A stretch of 36,595 bases of DNA from contig JAGCNV010000075.1 in the NCBI GenBank assembly GCA_017645765.1, positions 1 through 36,595 of the forward strand, written 5' to 3'. Below the pieces are notes generated by a model that was not told where the DNA came from, did no database searches, and saw only the letters and a program-made list of their open reading frames with translations. The translations under genes and the position numbers were made by a program. Positions 25,472-33,648 of this stretch are shown here, in pieces (position 1 is the stretch's first letter; each line of letters starts with the position of its first letter). The stretch comes from a bacterium (lineage in GTDB: Bacteria; UBP6; UBA1177).

Positions 25472-26896
25472 TCATTTTATCGTCACATATTTTTGTTTAC
25501 TGCTGTTAGGTTTGTCGGGAATCGTCATTGCTATCATGCCGCTCTCAAGCAGCTGTTTTAGATATTTTGATGTTGATTTTCTTTCCTTGAATCCAAGATA
25601 TTCGGAAATTTCTTTGATGCTTTTCGGATTAATACAGAAATCGAGAATCTTCTGCTTTATCCCGTCAGACTTCAAACTGCCGGAAATTTGATCTTCGACT
25701 TGGGTATCGACTTGGGTATCAACTTGGGTAGCGCTACCCAAGTCCAGTTTGTAGAAAGGGATTGTGACAACAATTGAATTTTCTCTGAAATCAAAAGCAT
25801 TTTTCCCGTAAATCTCAATGATTTTCGGAACTCCGCGTCCCGATTTTTCACTTATATGCAACTGTAAAAATATTTCTGACAGTTTGGCATTAACAGGAAC
25901 GGATTCTCCTGCGAAAAATCCCTCTACGGTCTGTTCTGGTGGCAATTTCCCTCTGGATAAAATCTCAATGCGGTCATCATAAACGGTGAACATCGGTTCA
26001 TTTCCTTTTACCCACATATTGTGCAGGAATGCGTTGATTATCGCTTCTCGGAACGCATCATTATCAAAAAGCATCACTTCTTTCCGTTCTACTATGCGGT
26101 TCGTCTCGTCTGCCTGCGGGACATTTAACACTTTGCCGTAGTCAAGCACACGGTCAAGAGCCATTAGAAGAGACATGTTTCCGAATTCTCTGACAGCATA
26201 CATAGGAGAGGCCTTTGTTTTTCCTTTAAATAATGAAAACCTTATCGGAATGTGAGGATTGTCAGATAGAAGTTGTGCCAGCATGTTGTATTTGCCGTCA
26301 GTTGTCAGCAATCCAAGATTTTTCAGGAAAGTTTTCTTGTTCAGAGTTATTCCCTTGACGCTATAATAGACAAAAAGTTGTTCGAAGGTGAGTTCCTGAT
26401 ATTCCGATTCGGTGTTTTCCAATGTCGGAACTCCGTTTCTGAGAACGCTGAAAAGCTGGGATTCGTGTTCCGGAAAATTTATCAGATTGACTTTGCTTGA
26501 TCCAATGCGCAGAAACCTTGTTTTGTCGAAAGATGTAGGAACTTTTTTGGCAGTCGGAATAATGAGGATCACGAGTCTTTTTCCCTGAAAAATAGTTTCC
26601 TGAAAGCGTAAAGCGATGTCAGGTTTTGTCTGCCGCGCGAGAAAATGGGTTAGGGGCTCGCTGTTTACATTCCGGCGGTAGTCGAAATTCGTTCCGACCA
26701 CTTTGTGGGTTTTGTCTTCGATTCCCCAAATCATGTAGGAATGTTCCCGCCCTGCGAGAGCAGCGGCATTGGAAAGTGCGGAAACATATTCGCCCAGAAT
26801 TCTTGGTTCAAACCAATTCACCTTGAATTCAAACCATTCTTCTTCATACTTGTGGGCGACCAAGTCTTTGATTAAGGCAGTGATACCGTCGATCAT
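25472..26896 (-). CDS. AlbA_2/Schlafen-type ATP-binding protein with winged-helix C-terminus
   Basis: The 474-residue product begins at ATG 26896 with AGGAGG upstream. Residues about 15-140 form an AlbA_2 (Schlafen AlbA) domain (EWFEFKVNW, SNAAALAGREHSYMIWGI). A GHKL-type ATP-binding domain follows (about 275-370: FREAIINAFLHNMW, then KSGRGVPKIIEIYG). After a TQVDTQVDTQ linker, a winged helix closes the protein (QKILDFCINPKSIKEISEYLGF). Such COG2865-type proteins are putative transcription regulators often found in mobile or defence regions. An inverted repeat GTAAAAATTTAC (26915-26926), upstream of the start, could be an operator. The linker DNA contains tandem and inverted repeats. R1 lies just beyond its 3' end. 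Confidence 0.75.
   Translation of the reverse strand: MIDGITALIKDLVAHKYEEEWFEFKVNWFEPRILGEYVSALSNAAALAGREHSYMIWGIEDKTHKVVGTNFDYRRNVNSEPLTHFLARQTKPDIALRFQETIFQGKRLVILIIPTAKKVPTSFDKTRFLRIGSSKVNLINFPEHESQLFSVLRNGVPTLENTESEYQELTFEQLFVYYSVKGITLNKKTFLKNLGLLTTDGKYNMLAQLLSDNPHIPIRFSLFKGKTKASPMYAVREFGNMSLLMALDRVLDYGKVLNVPQADETNRIVERKEVMLFDNDAFREAIINAFLHNMWVKGNEPMFTVYDDRIEILSRGKLPPEQTVEGFFAGESVPVNAKLSEIFLQLHISEKSGRGVPKIIEIYGKNAFDFRENSIVVTIPFYKLDLGSATQVDTQVDTQVEDQISGSLKSDGIKQKILDFCINPKSIKEISEYLGFKERKSTSKYLKQLLESGMIAMTIPDKPNSSKQKYVTIK
25697..25743. repeat. Three 12-bp direct repeats plus one inverted unit in the linker of the AlbA_2 gene
   Basis: Units of the form RACTTGGGTAKC occur three times in direct order, and a fourth unit (GCTACCCAAGTC) is inverted. 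The last two form a perfect 22-bp palindrome at 25722-25743 with arms ACTTGGGTAGC and GCTACCCAAGT. On the coding strand the units encode the TQVD linker. Length changes would stay in frame. Confidence 0.8.
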
Positions 26897-27072
26897 GAGA
26901 TCCTCCTAAAGTAAGTAAAAATTTACCTTTGTATCTTTGCCAAAACCAAAACAAAAGTATTGTAGTCAATTATTGGAAAAATGCGAGAGAAAAAGATTTA
27001 AAAATCAAGAGCATTAATTAAATTTTCCGCTGAAACACAATCTCTGAAACCTGTGTTTCACTCCAATTTTTT

Positions 27073-27115
27073 ATAACTTAAAATTTTAAAATCATTCAAT
27101 AAAATTAGATAGTTA
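27073..27115 (+). repeat. Dispersed repeat R2 (module B only)
   Basis: AAAATTTTAAAATCATTCAA followed by TAAAATTAGATAGTTA matches module B of R1 and R4. Module A is missing here. It lies in the gap between the AlbA_2-type gene and the 3' end of the DinD-like gene. Confidence 0.65.
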
Positions 27116-27158
27116 CGCTATTGAAATAAGAAAGGGGATTTTTTATAATGCAGAGGTA

Positions 27159-28019
27159 TCATTTTTCTTCGTCAGCCGGTAATTTGCCTGCGTTTTCAGC
27201 CAGTTTTTTGTCTTGGGATGTTGTGCGTCTTTCTAATTTTTTTATATCCTCGGCTGCTGGAAGTTCTTCGGGTTTTATTCCTCTTTCCACGAGCATGGAA
27301 CGGACAGAAGAGTTGTTTTGAACATGCTCTGTCGTGATGTCACCTTCGCCGAACAGATCCTTTTCTTCGACATTGTAATTTGTCATTTCTGTCGCAAGAT
27401 TTTTGGCGGCTATTGTCAGTGTCGGCAGAAAATCAGCAAGAGGGCGGTTTTCCTTTATGCCTAATTTTTCTTTCATTTTTTGTGTCGAGCAGCCGCCGAA
27501 CAAAGCTGTGTCGCCTTTGGAGCGTATTCTGGCGAATCCCAAGTCGTCAACTCCGCGCTGATATATGTTTTGCGACAGCCGTTTTTCTGATTCTTTCAAT
27601 TTTGTGCGGGCCACAGACCGTTCGATATATGAAATTCGTTCCTCGATCAACTCCTGTTTCCGTGTCTGCACTGCGAAATATGCCTGAGCGAAGGCTATTT
27701 CCTCTTTTTTGACATCTCCGTTTTGCGCAATCAGGTAACAGGCGTAGCGAGTGAGCATATAATCTTTGACGGCTCTTTGTGATCCGCTGCCGAGTTGAAC
27801 CATTTTCGTGACCTCACGAAAATGGTCGGGAACCGTTATTCCGGCTGTTTCGCACGAGTCCATTGAACGCTTGACGGCTTTTTCAAAATTTTCCCATCTT
27901 TCATAGCCCAACAAAGGCATAAGCTCGCGTGCATACCAGAATTCGACATCTGAATTCGGAATATTGTTAATGGTTCTGTCAAAATTTTCTTTAATTTTTA
28001 CAATTTGCATTTTATCCAT
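27159..28019 (-). CDS. dinD: DinD-like DNA-damage-inducible protein D
   Basis: The 286-residue product matches DinD/BRO-N-type proteins. It has an N-terminal BRO-like fold (FWYARELMPLLGYERWENFEKAVKRSM), DHFREVTKMVQLGSGSQRAVKDY, YACYLIAQNGD, AFAQAYFAVQTRKQELIE, and the C-terminal half with GDTALFGGCSTQKMKEKLGI and NRPLADFLPTLTIAAKNLATEMT. In E. coli DinD is LexA-regulated and inhibits RecA filaments. No LexA-like box was recognised upstream, and the ribosome binding site is weak; ATG 28010 is an alternative start. It sits in the repeat-bounded accessory block, as is common for DinD homologues outside enterobacteria. Confidence 0.8.
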   Translation of the reverse strand: MDKMQIVKIKENFDRTINNIPNSDVEFWYARELMPLLGYERWENFEKAVKRSMDSCETAGITVPDHFREVTKMVQLGSGSQRAVKDYMLTRYACYLIAQNGDVKKEEIAFAQAYFAVQTRKQELIEERISYIERSVARTKLKESEKRLSQNIYQRGVDDLGFARIRSKGDTALFGGCSTQKMKEKLGIKENRPLADFLPTLTIAAKNLATEMTNYNVEEKDLFGEGDITTEHVQNNSSVRSMLVERGIKPEELPAAEDIKKLERRTTSQDKKLAENAGKLPADEEK

Positions 28020-28120
28020 TATCGGTCACATCAAAAAGTTCTTTAGTATTATAATTAGAAAAATATTTTATTCAAGTTTTATAATCCGATATTTTGCAGT
28101 TTTATAATTGTTCCTTATTA

Positions 28121-28160
28121 ACGCACTTCCTCATTCTCAGACTCAACATTGTCTAATATC
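28121..28160 (+). repeat. Dispersed repeat R3 (module A only)
   Basis: ACGCACTTCCTCATTCTCAG followed by ACTCAACATTGTCTAATATC matches module A of R1 and R4. It ends against the stop codon of the ORF6N gene, so the repeat's right half is missing or replaced by coding sequence. Confidence 0.65.
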
Positions 28161-29075
28161 TCACAAATTCCTCATAATTTCTTGAATCCACGATGAATCC
28201 AAGATTTCGAAACCGAAGCATTTTTTGCCTAAATCCTTGAGAGAAGCTCCGATGTGGTAAAGGATTTTATTGTCGATAATCAAAAATCTGTCATGGATCT
28301 TTTCTGTATGGTTCAGCTCAAGCAGCGGATATTGTTCGTTGAATTTTTGGATATCAAGTGACGTGATTTTTGTTTTTGGATAGGTATAAATCCTAACTTT
28401 TACACCGCTTTTCTTCTTTGCGAAGCGTTCCAGAACCGTTAAATCGACATAGTTGTCAATCAGAATAATCTCTTTTTCAGCTTCAGCGATAAATGACTCG
28501 AATTTCGCGTAGGCATCGAAAATCTGCCCTTGGAAGAAGATTCCTCCCTGTTCGTCTTCAATTTTGTATCTGTCCATTCTATCGAAAAGTTCATCGATTT
28601 TTTTGTCGGATTCCAATAGATGGAGTTCTGTGTTGATCTGTCGTTTTTCCATAAAATCCAATCGTTGAAAAACTTGAGCATTTATTTTGAGAAAGCGGCG
28701 CAGAGCGACAAAAACGCGCATTATCTGGATGTTTATTTCGACAGCATTTTTGCTTCTTAACACTGACGACAGCATTGCAACTCCTTGTTCTGTGAAAACA
28801 TACGGCGGACGTCGCAAGCCCATTTTGTCAGAATTGGAAGTCACAAATTGTGACCTCCAAATTTCAAATTCTGCCTTATTTAATTGAAAACAAAAATCTT
28901 CCGGAAACCGCTCGATGTTTCTTTTTACTGCCTGATTCAAAACCTTGGTTTCCACGCCGTAAAGTTCAGCCAGATCGCGGTCTATCATCACATGCTGACC
29001 TCGAATAACCAATATTTTACTTTCAATGTCGAGTTTGGGTTGATTTTCATTGTGAATTATTATCTCGTTTTCCAT
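28161..29075 (-). CDS. ORF6N-domain protein with PLD-like C-terminal region
   Basis: I start at ATG 29075 rather than the TTG two codons upstream. The 304-residue product opens with an ORF6N domain (ILVIRGQHVMIDRDLAELYGV, with VLNQAVKRNIERFPEDFCFQL and PYVFTEQGVAMLSSVL), a DNA-binding module of phage and mobile-element regulators. The C-terminal half (about 185-304) contains EIILIDNYVDLTVLERFAKK and HDRFLIIDNKILYHIGASLKDLG. These resemble half of a phospholipase-D-like fold, although the usual HxK has become HDR, so catalysis is doubtful. This fusion is a known family layout. Its stop codon abuts repeat R3. Confidence 0.75.
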   Translation of the reverse strand: MENEIIIHNENQPKLDIESKILVIRGQHVMIDRDLAELYGVETKVLNQAVKRNIERFPEDFCFQLNKAEFEIWRSQFVTSNSDKMGLRRPPYVFTEQGVAMLSSVLRSKNAVEINIQIMRVFVALRRFLKINAQVFQRLDFMEKRQINTELHLLESDKKIDELFDRMDRYKIEDEQGGIFFQGQIFDAYAKFESFIAEAEKEIILIDNYVDLTVLERFAKKKSGVKVRIYTYPKTKITSLDIQKFNEQYPLLELNHTEKIHDRFLIIDNKILYHIGASLKDLGKKCFGFEILDSSWIQEIMRNL

Positions 29076-29175
29076 GCCCAAAGACCAAAAATAAGTTTTT
29101 CAACATTCTTGTTGTAATTAAATTTGAAAAATTATCAATAAATTTTGATTATAAATTAAATATTTTAGTTTTTTG

Positions 29176-29277
29176 TTCAGCGGTATAACGCAATCACCAA
29201 TCGCATTTCATTATTTTCCTACTCAACATTGCCTAACATCTAAATTTCAAAATCATTCAATAAAATTAGATAGTTGT
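29176..29277 (+). repeat. Dispersed repeat R4 (modules A and B)
   Basis: This copy matches R1 over about 100 bp in the same orientation, with scattered substitutions: AACGCAATCACCAATCGCAT, CTCAACATTGCCTAACATCT, then TCATTCAATAAAATTAGATA ending GTTGTT. It lies upstream of the BREX-like operon, about 80 nt before ATG 29357, so module B may serve as its promoter region. Confidence 0.75.
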
Positions 29278-29356
29278 TGCTTGAAAAAAGGGTTGCTTTT
29301 TGAACGGTAATTTTTATAATGCCATCGTTTTTTTGCTGGAGAAAGAGGGTGGTGTG

Positions 29357-31309
29357 ATGTCATCAGTTTTTTCACATTATTCGGGAGAGATAAATTCTTT
29401 GAAAAGAAACATCTTAAAATCATGCCAAGAAACTCTACAAGAAAATATTAGAATTGAGTTGCAAACGTTTCTTGATGACTGGAGAAAAGAAAATAAAAAA
29501 ATCAAAGCTAAAGAATTGTTAGAGGTAGGAAGGGATTTTCTGTTTGATTTTAATTTTGAAGATCAAACTGGAAGATTCGTTTACTGGTATGAGAATTATA
29601 AAGACAATGTGTGTGACCAAATTGATAGTTTTTTTAAAGATTTCAAAGTAGGTTTGCTAGATGGAAGTGTCGATAAAAAAATGATGCATGAAGCCGCGGA
29701 GCTAATACAAGATTATAACGAATTGATACAAGACTCTCAATGCTTTGAAAATTTTAAGAAATTGCTTGAAATAATAGGCGAGGAATTGTATGCGGAATTA
29801 GAAAAAGAATTTTCAAGTCAGATTGATTTTTACAATGTCGAATTTGGTAAACCAACATCCTATGCATACTCTGACGAAAAATTTTTAACATCCAAGCAAA
29901 AGTTTGTAGAAAAACCTGTAAAAATAGATGAAAAATTAAGTGATAAAATACAAAATGTTTTGCAAGAACACTATCATTATGGCTTGAAAATAGATTCTTG
30001 CATTGAAATACAAAAATTTCGTCAATTTTTTAATGCAACAGATGTGCTTCCTGAAGATAATGAAAAATTAAAAAACATTATCCTTTCTGTCGGAGAGCTT
30101 ATAGAAGGCAAAGTTTTCGCAAAGAACGATGAATTAGTTGAAGATCTAAAAAATATTATTAAAAACATTAATGATTTAGGCATGACTGTTGTTTACTATG
30201 AAGCCTTGTTTGAACAATACAGTGAATGGATGGAAGAACATTTTATAACATCTGAAGAAATGCTTAAAGAATTGCTTCAAAAAAACATCAAAGATTATTC
30301 TTTTTCCAAGAATTTTATCTCAATAGGCCCTAAAAAAACACAAAAAGAAGCTGTAATAGATGAAATAAAACATGCGTGGGGTAATCAAAAAATAGAAAGT
30401 GTCGAGGATTTGAATAACAAACTGCCCTATATTCCATTTAATAAAATTCGCACTATAATTTCAGGGAATGATTCCTTTGTTCTTGTTTCTGATGGAAAAT
30501 ACTTCTTTTTGGATAGGTTTGATATTTCCGAAGAAGAGGCTGAAGATATTTTTGAAGTTATAGATTCAATATGTAAAGAAAAAGGGTTCGCTTCCTTTTC
30601 TGATTTGCCTCTTAGTAATATTGAAGAAAAAAACTTTGAGTTACCGCCATTTGCCTTACATAATGCTGTATATAAGAAAATACTATCAGGAAAATATATT
30701 CGGAATAGCAAAATTCTTACAAAAAATAAGCCTGACTTAGATGTGATATTTTTGCTTAAAAAATATATACAAAACAAAAATGATTGTTCTTTTAATGAGA
30801 TTGCGGAGAAAGTCGTAGAACTGACTGGTAGTACTAATCGTCAATATGCTTTCCAAGCCCTGTATGATGAAATGGTTCGCGTCGATAAAAACCGCTTCGT
30901 ATCAAATGATGCCGTTAGTTTTGATACAAATGAAATTGATAAGGTTCTTGCTTCTTTTATCACAAATCATTTTACAGCAATCCGTGATATTACCACTTTT
31001 GCAATGTTCCCTTTGTGCGGACAAAGTTGGAATCATTATTTACTTGAGAGTTATTGTTATAAGTATAGTAAAAAATATAACTTACATCTTCTTAACTTCA
31101 ACGATAAAAATGCTGGAATCATTGCCGAAAAAGATTATGACAAGAATTATAAAGATATGTTAGCATTAGCCCTTGCTAGAATGGATGTTGAACTAAAATC
31201 CGAAACAGCTGGCGCTTATTTGTTTAAAAATGGGTATCTGGCAAAAAGCAAGTATGCTAACTTAGAAAAAATAGTCCAAATGGCAAAGGAATTAAAAGAG
31301 GAACCGTAG
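29357..31309 (+). CDS. Unrecognised 650-residue protein, first gene of the BREX-like operon
   Basis: I start at ATG 29357, preceded by GAGGGTGG; an upstream TTG at 29300 is less likely. The protein is soluble, Glu/Lys-rich, and has no signal peptide or Walker motif. The N-terminal 350 residues look mostly alpha-helical with possible coiled coil. The C-terminal 300 residues contain segments resembling tandem winged-helix domains (RTIISGNDSFVLVSDGKYF ending in FLD, then DVIFLLKKYI and ITNHFTAIRDITTF). That is an impression, not a match. The gene is strikingly AT-rich: bases 29401-29460 hold 16 G/C of 60, compared with 30 of 60 at 10501-10560. It ends 1 nt before the BrxP-like gene, implying cotranscription and a shared role. 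Confidence 0.6.
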   Translation: MSSVFSHYSGEINSLKRNILKSCQETLQENIRIELQTFLDDWRKENKKIKAKELLEVGRDFLFDFNFEDQTGRFVYWYENYKDNVCDQIDSFFKDFKVGLLDGSVDKKMMHEAAELIQDYNELIQDSQCFENFKKLLEIIGEELYAELEKEFSSQIDFYNVEFGKPTSYAYSDEKFLTSKQKFVEKPVKIDEKLSDKIQNVLQEHYHYGLKIDSCIEIQKFRQFFNATDVLPEDNEKLKNIILSVGELIEGKVFAKNDELVEDLKNIIKNINDLGMTVVYYEALFEQYSEWMEEHFITSEEMLKELLQKNIKDYSFSKNFISIGPKKTQKEAVIDEIKHAWGNQKIESVEDLNNKLPYIPFNKIRTIISGNDSFVLVSDGKYFFLDRFDISEEEAEDIFEVIDSICKEKGFASFSDLPLSNIEEKNFELPPFALHNAVYKKILSGKYIRNSKILTKNKPDLDVIFLLKKYIQNKNDCSFNEIAEKVVELTGSTNRQYAFQALYDEMVRVDKNRFVSNDAVSFDTNEIDKVLASFITNHFTAIRDITTFAMFPLCGQSWNHYLLESYCYKYSKKYNLHLLNFNDKNAGIIAEKDYDKNYKDMLALALARMDVELKSETAGAYLFKNGYLAKSKYANLEKIVQMAKELKEEP

Positions 31310-31310
31310 T

Positions 31311-33647
31311 ATGTATTCTTATACTTTCGATTTTAAAACCGGAGGAATTCTGCTAAATTCTACCCCAACTAACTTTTCTAAAGAGCCGAGACCTGTCTAC
31401 GCAAAAGAGATGGACATTTTGGGCTTTGACAAATATTGGAGCTATGAATCTCAGAACGAAACTCCCTATATGTGGGCTGAGTCTAACATTTATTGGTATA
31501 AAGGATCGCAAATTGCAAAAACAAAGGGTGGCGATCTATACACCAGGCCAGAACTGCAGCCAGTTCGAGATGAAAACGGAGATATAGTTTTTGGTTCAAC
31601 TTCAGGATATGTTTTAGAACCTATCGATATTGAAAGGATGTGTGCTCTTAACGAAGATCTCCTCTCTGTCATTGAGGATTCGACAGTAAAAAAGATCGTC
31701 AAGGAATACGAAAAGTTTCGAGATAAGCTTGATATCTTTCACGTGGCATTTTCAGGAGGAAAAGATAGCGCTGTTTTATTAGATCTTGTGAAGAAGGCGC
31801 TTCCTAGAGACAGCTTTGTAGTGATTTTCGGAGATACCGGAATGGAATTCCCTGATACATATGAAGCAGTCAAACATACGAAAAAGGAATGTGAGGATGA
31901 CGAAACCCCCTTCTATGTTTCTCAATCACATTTTGATCCGAAGGATTCTTGGAAGCTGTTTGGACCACCTGCAAGAGTTTTGCGTTGGTGTTGTAGCGTC
32001 CATAAAAGCACTCCTCAAACGCTGAAAATGCGTGAGATTACAGGAAAAGACAATTATATTGGCTTGGATTTCGTCGGAGTTCGTGCACATGAAAGTATTG
32101 CTAGAAGCAGATACGAATACGAGAATTTCGGGAAAAAGCAGCGTGGCCAATATAGTTTCAATCCGATTTTAGAATGGACTTCAGCAGAAATATGGCTTTA
32201 TATTTTCTACAACCATCTCTATATCAACGAGACATATAAAAAGGGAAACTCGCGGGCTGGCTGTTTGTTTTGTCCAATGGGCGGCGGCGCCAGTGACTTT
32301 TTCCGGAGAAATGCCTATACAGAAGAGGTCGATACATATATAGGTTATGTAAAGGACTCTTATTCTTCTTCTGATCCTCACAAAGCGGATTCGTATGTCA
32401 TGAATGGCGGATGGGGTGCAAGAAACAACGGAAGGGATTTGAAAAACAATAAGTTTAGATGCATCGAAAACAGCACAAAAGGATATATAACTATTACCGC
32501 TATTGAACCTTCCACAGACTGGAAAGAGTGGATGAAAACGCTCGGGATATTAACGGAGATAGATACGGGGTATTCTGTAAGATTCGAAGACCAGGACATA
32601 GCTTTTGATTATAGGCCAACGAATAATGGCTATATAGTATCTATACCTGATCGGATTACAATCGAAAATCCAAAATTTATCAGGCTATTTAAACAGGTTT
32701 TTAGAAAAGCAGTTTACTGTTCGGCGTGTCGAGTTTGTGAAACAAATTGCCGGAACGGCTGCATAAAGTTTATGGATGGTAAAGTCAGCATAACGAACTG
32801 CGTTCATTGCTACCAATGTCATGCAATAGATAGCGGCTGTTTGTTATTTCATTCATTAAGGCATCCACAAGGAGGAGGAAATGGAATGAAGAGTTTGAAT
32901 TCATTTGCAGATCATGCGCCTAAACGTGACTGGCTTGTCTCGTTTTTTGAGCTTAAAGAAGATTTCTTTACAGAGCATACTCTCGGGCCCATGATGTACG
33001 ACATGTTTAGAAGGTTTTTGAGAGATGCCGGTCTGAATGAAAAAAACCATTTCACTGCGTTTGCCCAGCTAATCGACGATATTGGGTGGGAAACAGATAC
33101 TGCTTTAGGGTTGATGCTAGTCAATCTGGCAATGGATAATCCACAGATTGCTTGGTACATCACAAACATGGATATCGGGTATTTCTATGAGAGAAGTCAG
33201 ATTGAGGATATGCTTGTTGCTTTGGACGTAAAACCTAAGGATGCAAAATCCATCACGAAGGCTTTTAAGAGGATTGTTGAAACACCATTTGGTACGACCC
33301 TAAATTTTGGGTATGTTACTGATGACGACGATATGGTTCGTACAAAGTGTTCCATTAGTGATAACCGCGTCGTTCTTTATGCTCTTTATAAATTTGCTGA
33401 AAAATGCAATCTGGCCAAAGAGTTTAGTGTTTCTTATCTTAGAAATGAAACCATAGAAAGGGATGGCATCAGCCCCATTCGCATATTTGGACTATATGAT
33501 GAGGAGGAATTGAAGTCGATTCTTCTTGGTCTTTCATCAGCTTATCCTGAGTTCATCAACGCAACATTTACTAATGATCTTCAAACAATAACGCTCAGGG
33601 ATAAAACCAGCGAGGATGTATTGAATCTGTTCAAGGAGGAACTGTGA
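31311..33647 (+). CDS. brxP: BrxP-like PAPS-reductase-family protein with ferredoxin and DUF4007 domains
   Basis: The 778-residue protein has a PAPS-reductase/ATP-pyrophosphatase domain with the PP-loop S148-GGKDS, FGDTGMEFPDTY, WCCSVHK and a GCLFCPMGG cysteine motif. A ferredoxin-like segment follows: C470-x2-C-x2-C-x3-C, then C497-x2-C-x2-C, suggesting iron-sulfur clusters. From about residue 525 a DUF4007 domain begins (FADHAPKRDWLVSFFELKEDF, FLRDAGL, IGWETDTALGLMLVNLA). A PAPS-reductase-family protein is the hallmark of type 4 BREX, where it is called BrxP; DndC of phosphorothioation systems is a cousin. Spacing of 1 nt on both sides and AAGGAGGA before the next start indicate one operon. 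Confidence 0.75.
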   Translation: MYSYTFDFKTGGILLNSTPTNFSKEPRPVYAKEMDILGFDKYWSYESQNETPYMWAESNIYWYKGSQIAKTKGGDLYTRPELQPVRDENGDIVFGSTSGYVLEPIDIERMCALNEDLLSVIEDSTVKKIVKEYEKFRDKLDIFHVAFSGGKDSAVLLDLVKKALPRDSFVVIFGDTGMEFPDTYEAVKHTKKECEDDETPFYVSQSHFDPKDSWKLFGPPARVLRWCCSVHKSTPQTLKMREITGKDNYIGLDFVGVRAHESIARSRYEYENFGKKQRGQYSFNPILEWTSAEIWLYIFYNHLYINETYKKGNSRAGCLFCPMGGGASDFFRRNAYTEEVDTYIGYVKDSYSSSDPHKADSYVMNGGWGARNNGRDLKNNKFRCIENSTKGYITITAIEPSTDWKEWMKTLGILTEIDTGYSVRFEDQDIAFDYRPTNNGYIVSIPDRITIENPKFIRLFKQVFRKAVYCSACRVCETNCRNGCIKFMDGKVSITNCVHCYQCHAIDSGCLLFHSLRHPQGGGNGMKSLNSFADHAPKRDWLVSFFELKEDFFTEHTLGPMMYDMFRRFLRDAGLNEKNHFTAFAQLIDDIGWETDTALGLMLVNLAMDNPQIAWYITNMDIGYFYERSQIEDMLVALDVKPKDAKSITKAFKRIVETPFGTTLNFGYVTDDDDMVRTKCSISDNRVVLYALYKFAEKCNLAKEFSVSYLRNETIERDGISPIRIFGLYDEEELKSILLGLSSAYPEFINATFTNDLQTITLRDKTSEDVLNLFKEEL

Positions 33648-33648
33648 G

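Noticed and set aside
25401-25691. Plus-strand frame starting just after repeat R1
   Set aside because: Most of it is antisense to the C-terminus of the AlbA_2-type gene, and its hydrophobic product has no ribosome binding site or family resemblance.
25302-29277. Integron attC sites between accessory genes
   Set aside because: GTCTAAC fits the attC 5' core, but no matching GTTRRRY partner at the right distance was found and no integron integrase is present.
31311-33647. DndC of a DNA phosphorothioation (Dnd) system
   Set aside because: The PAPS-reductase domain is related, but the attached DUF4007 and the following BrxC/PglY-like ATPase fit BREX better, and dndB/D/E genes are not seen.
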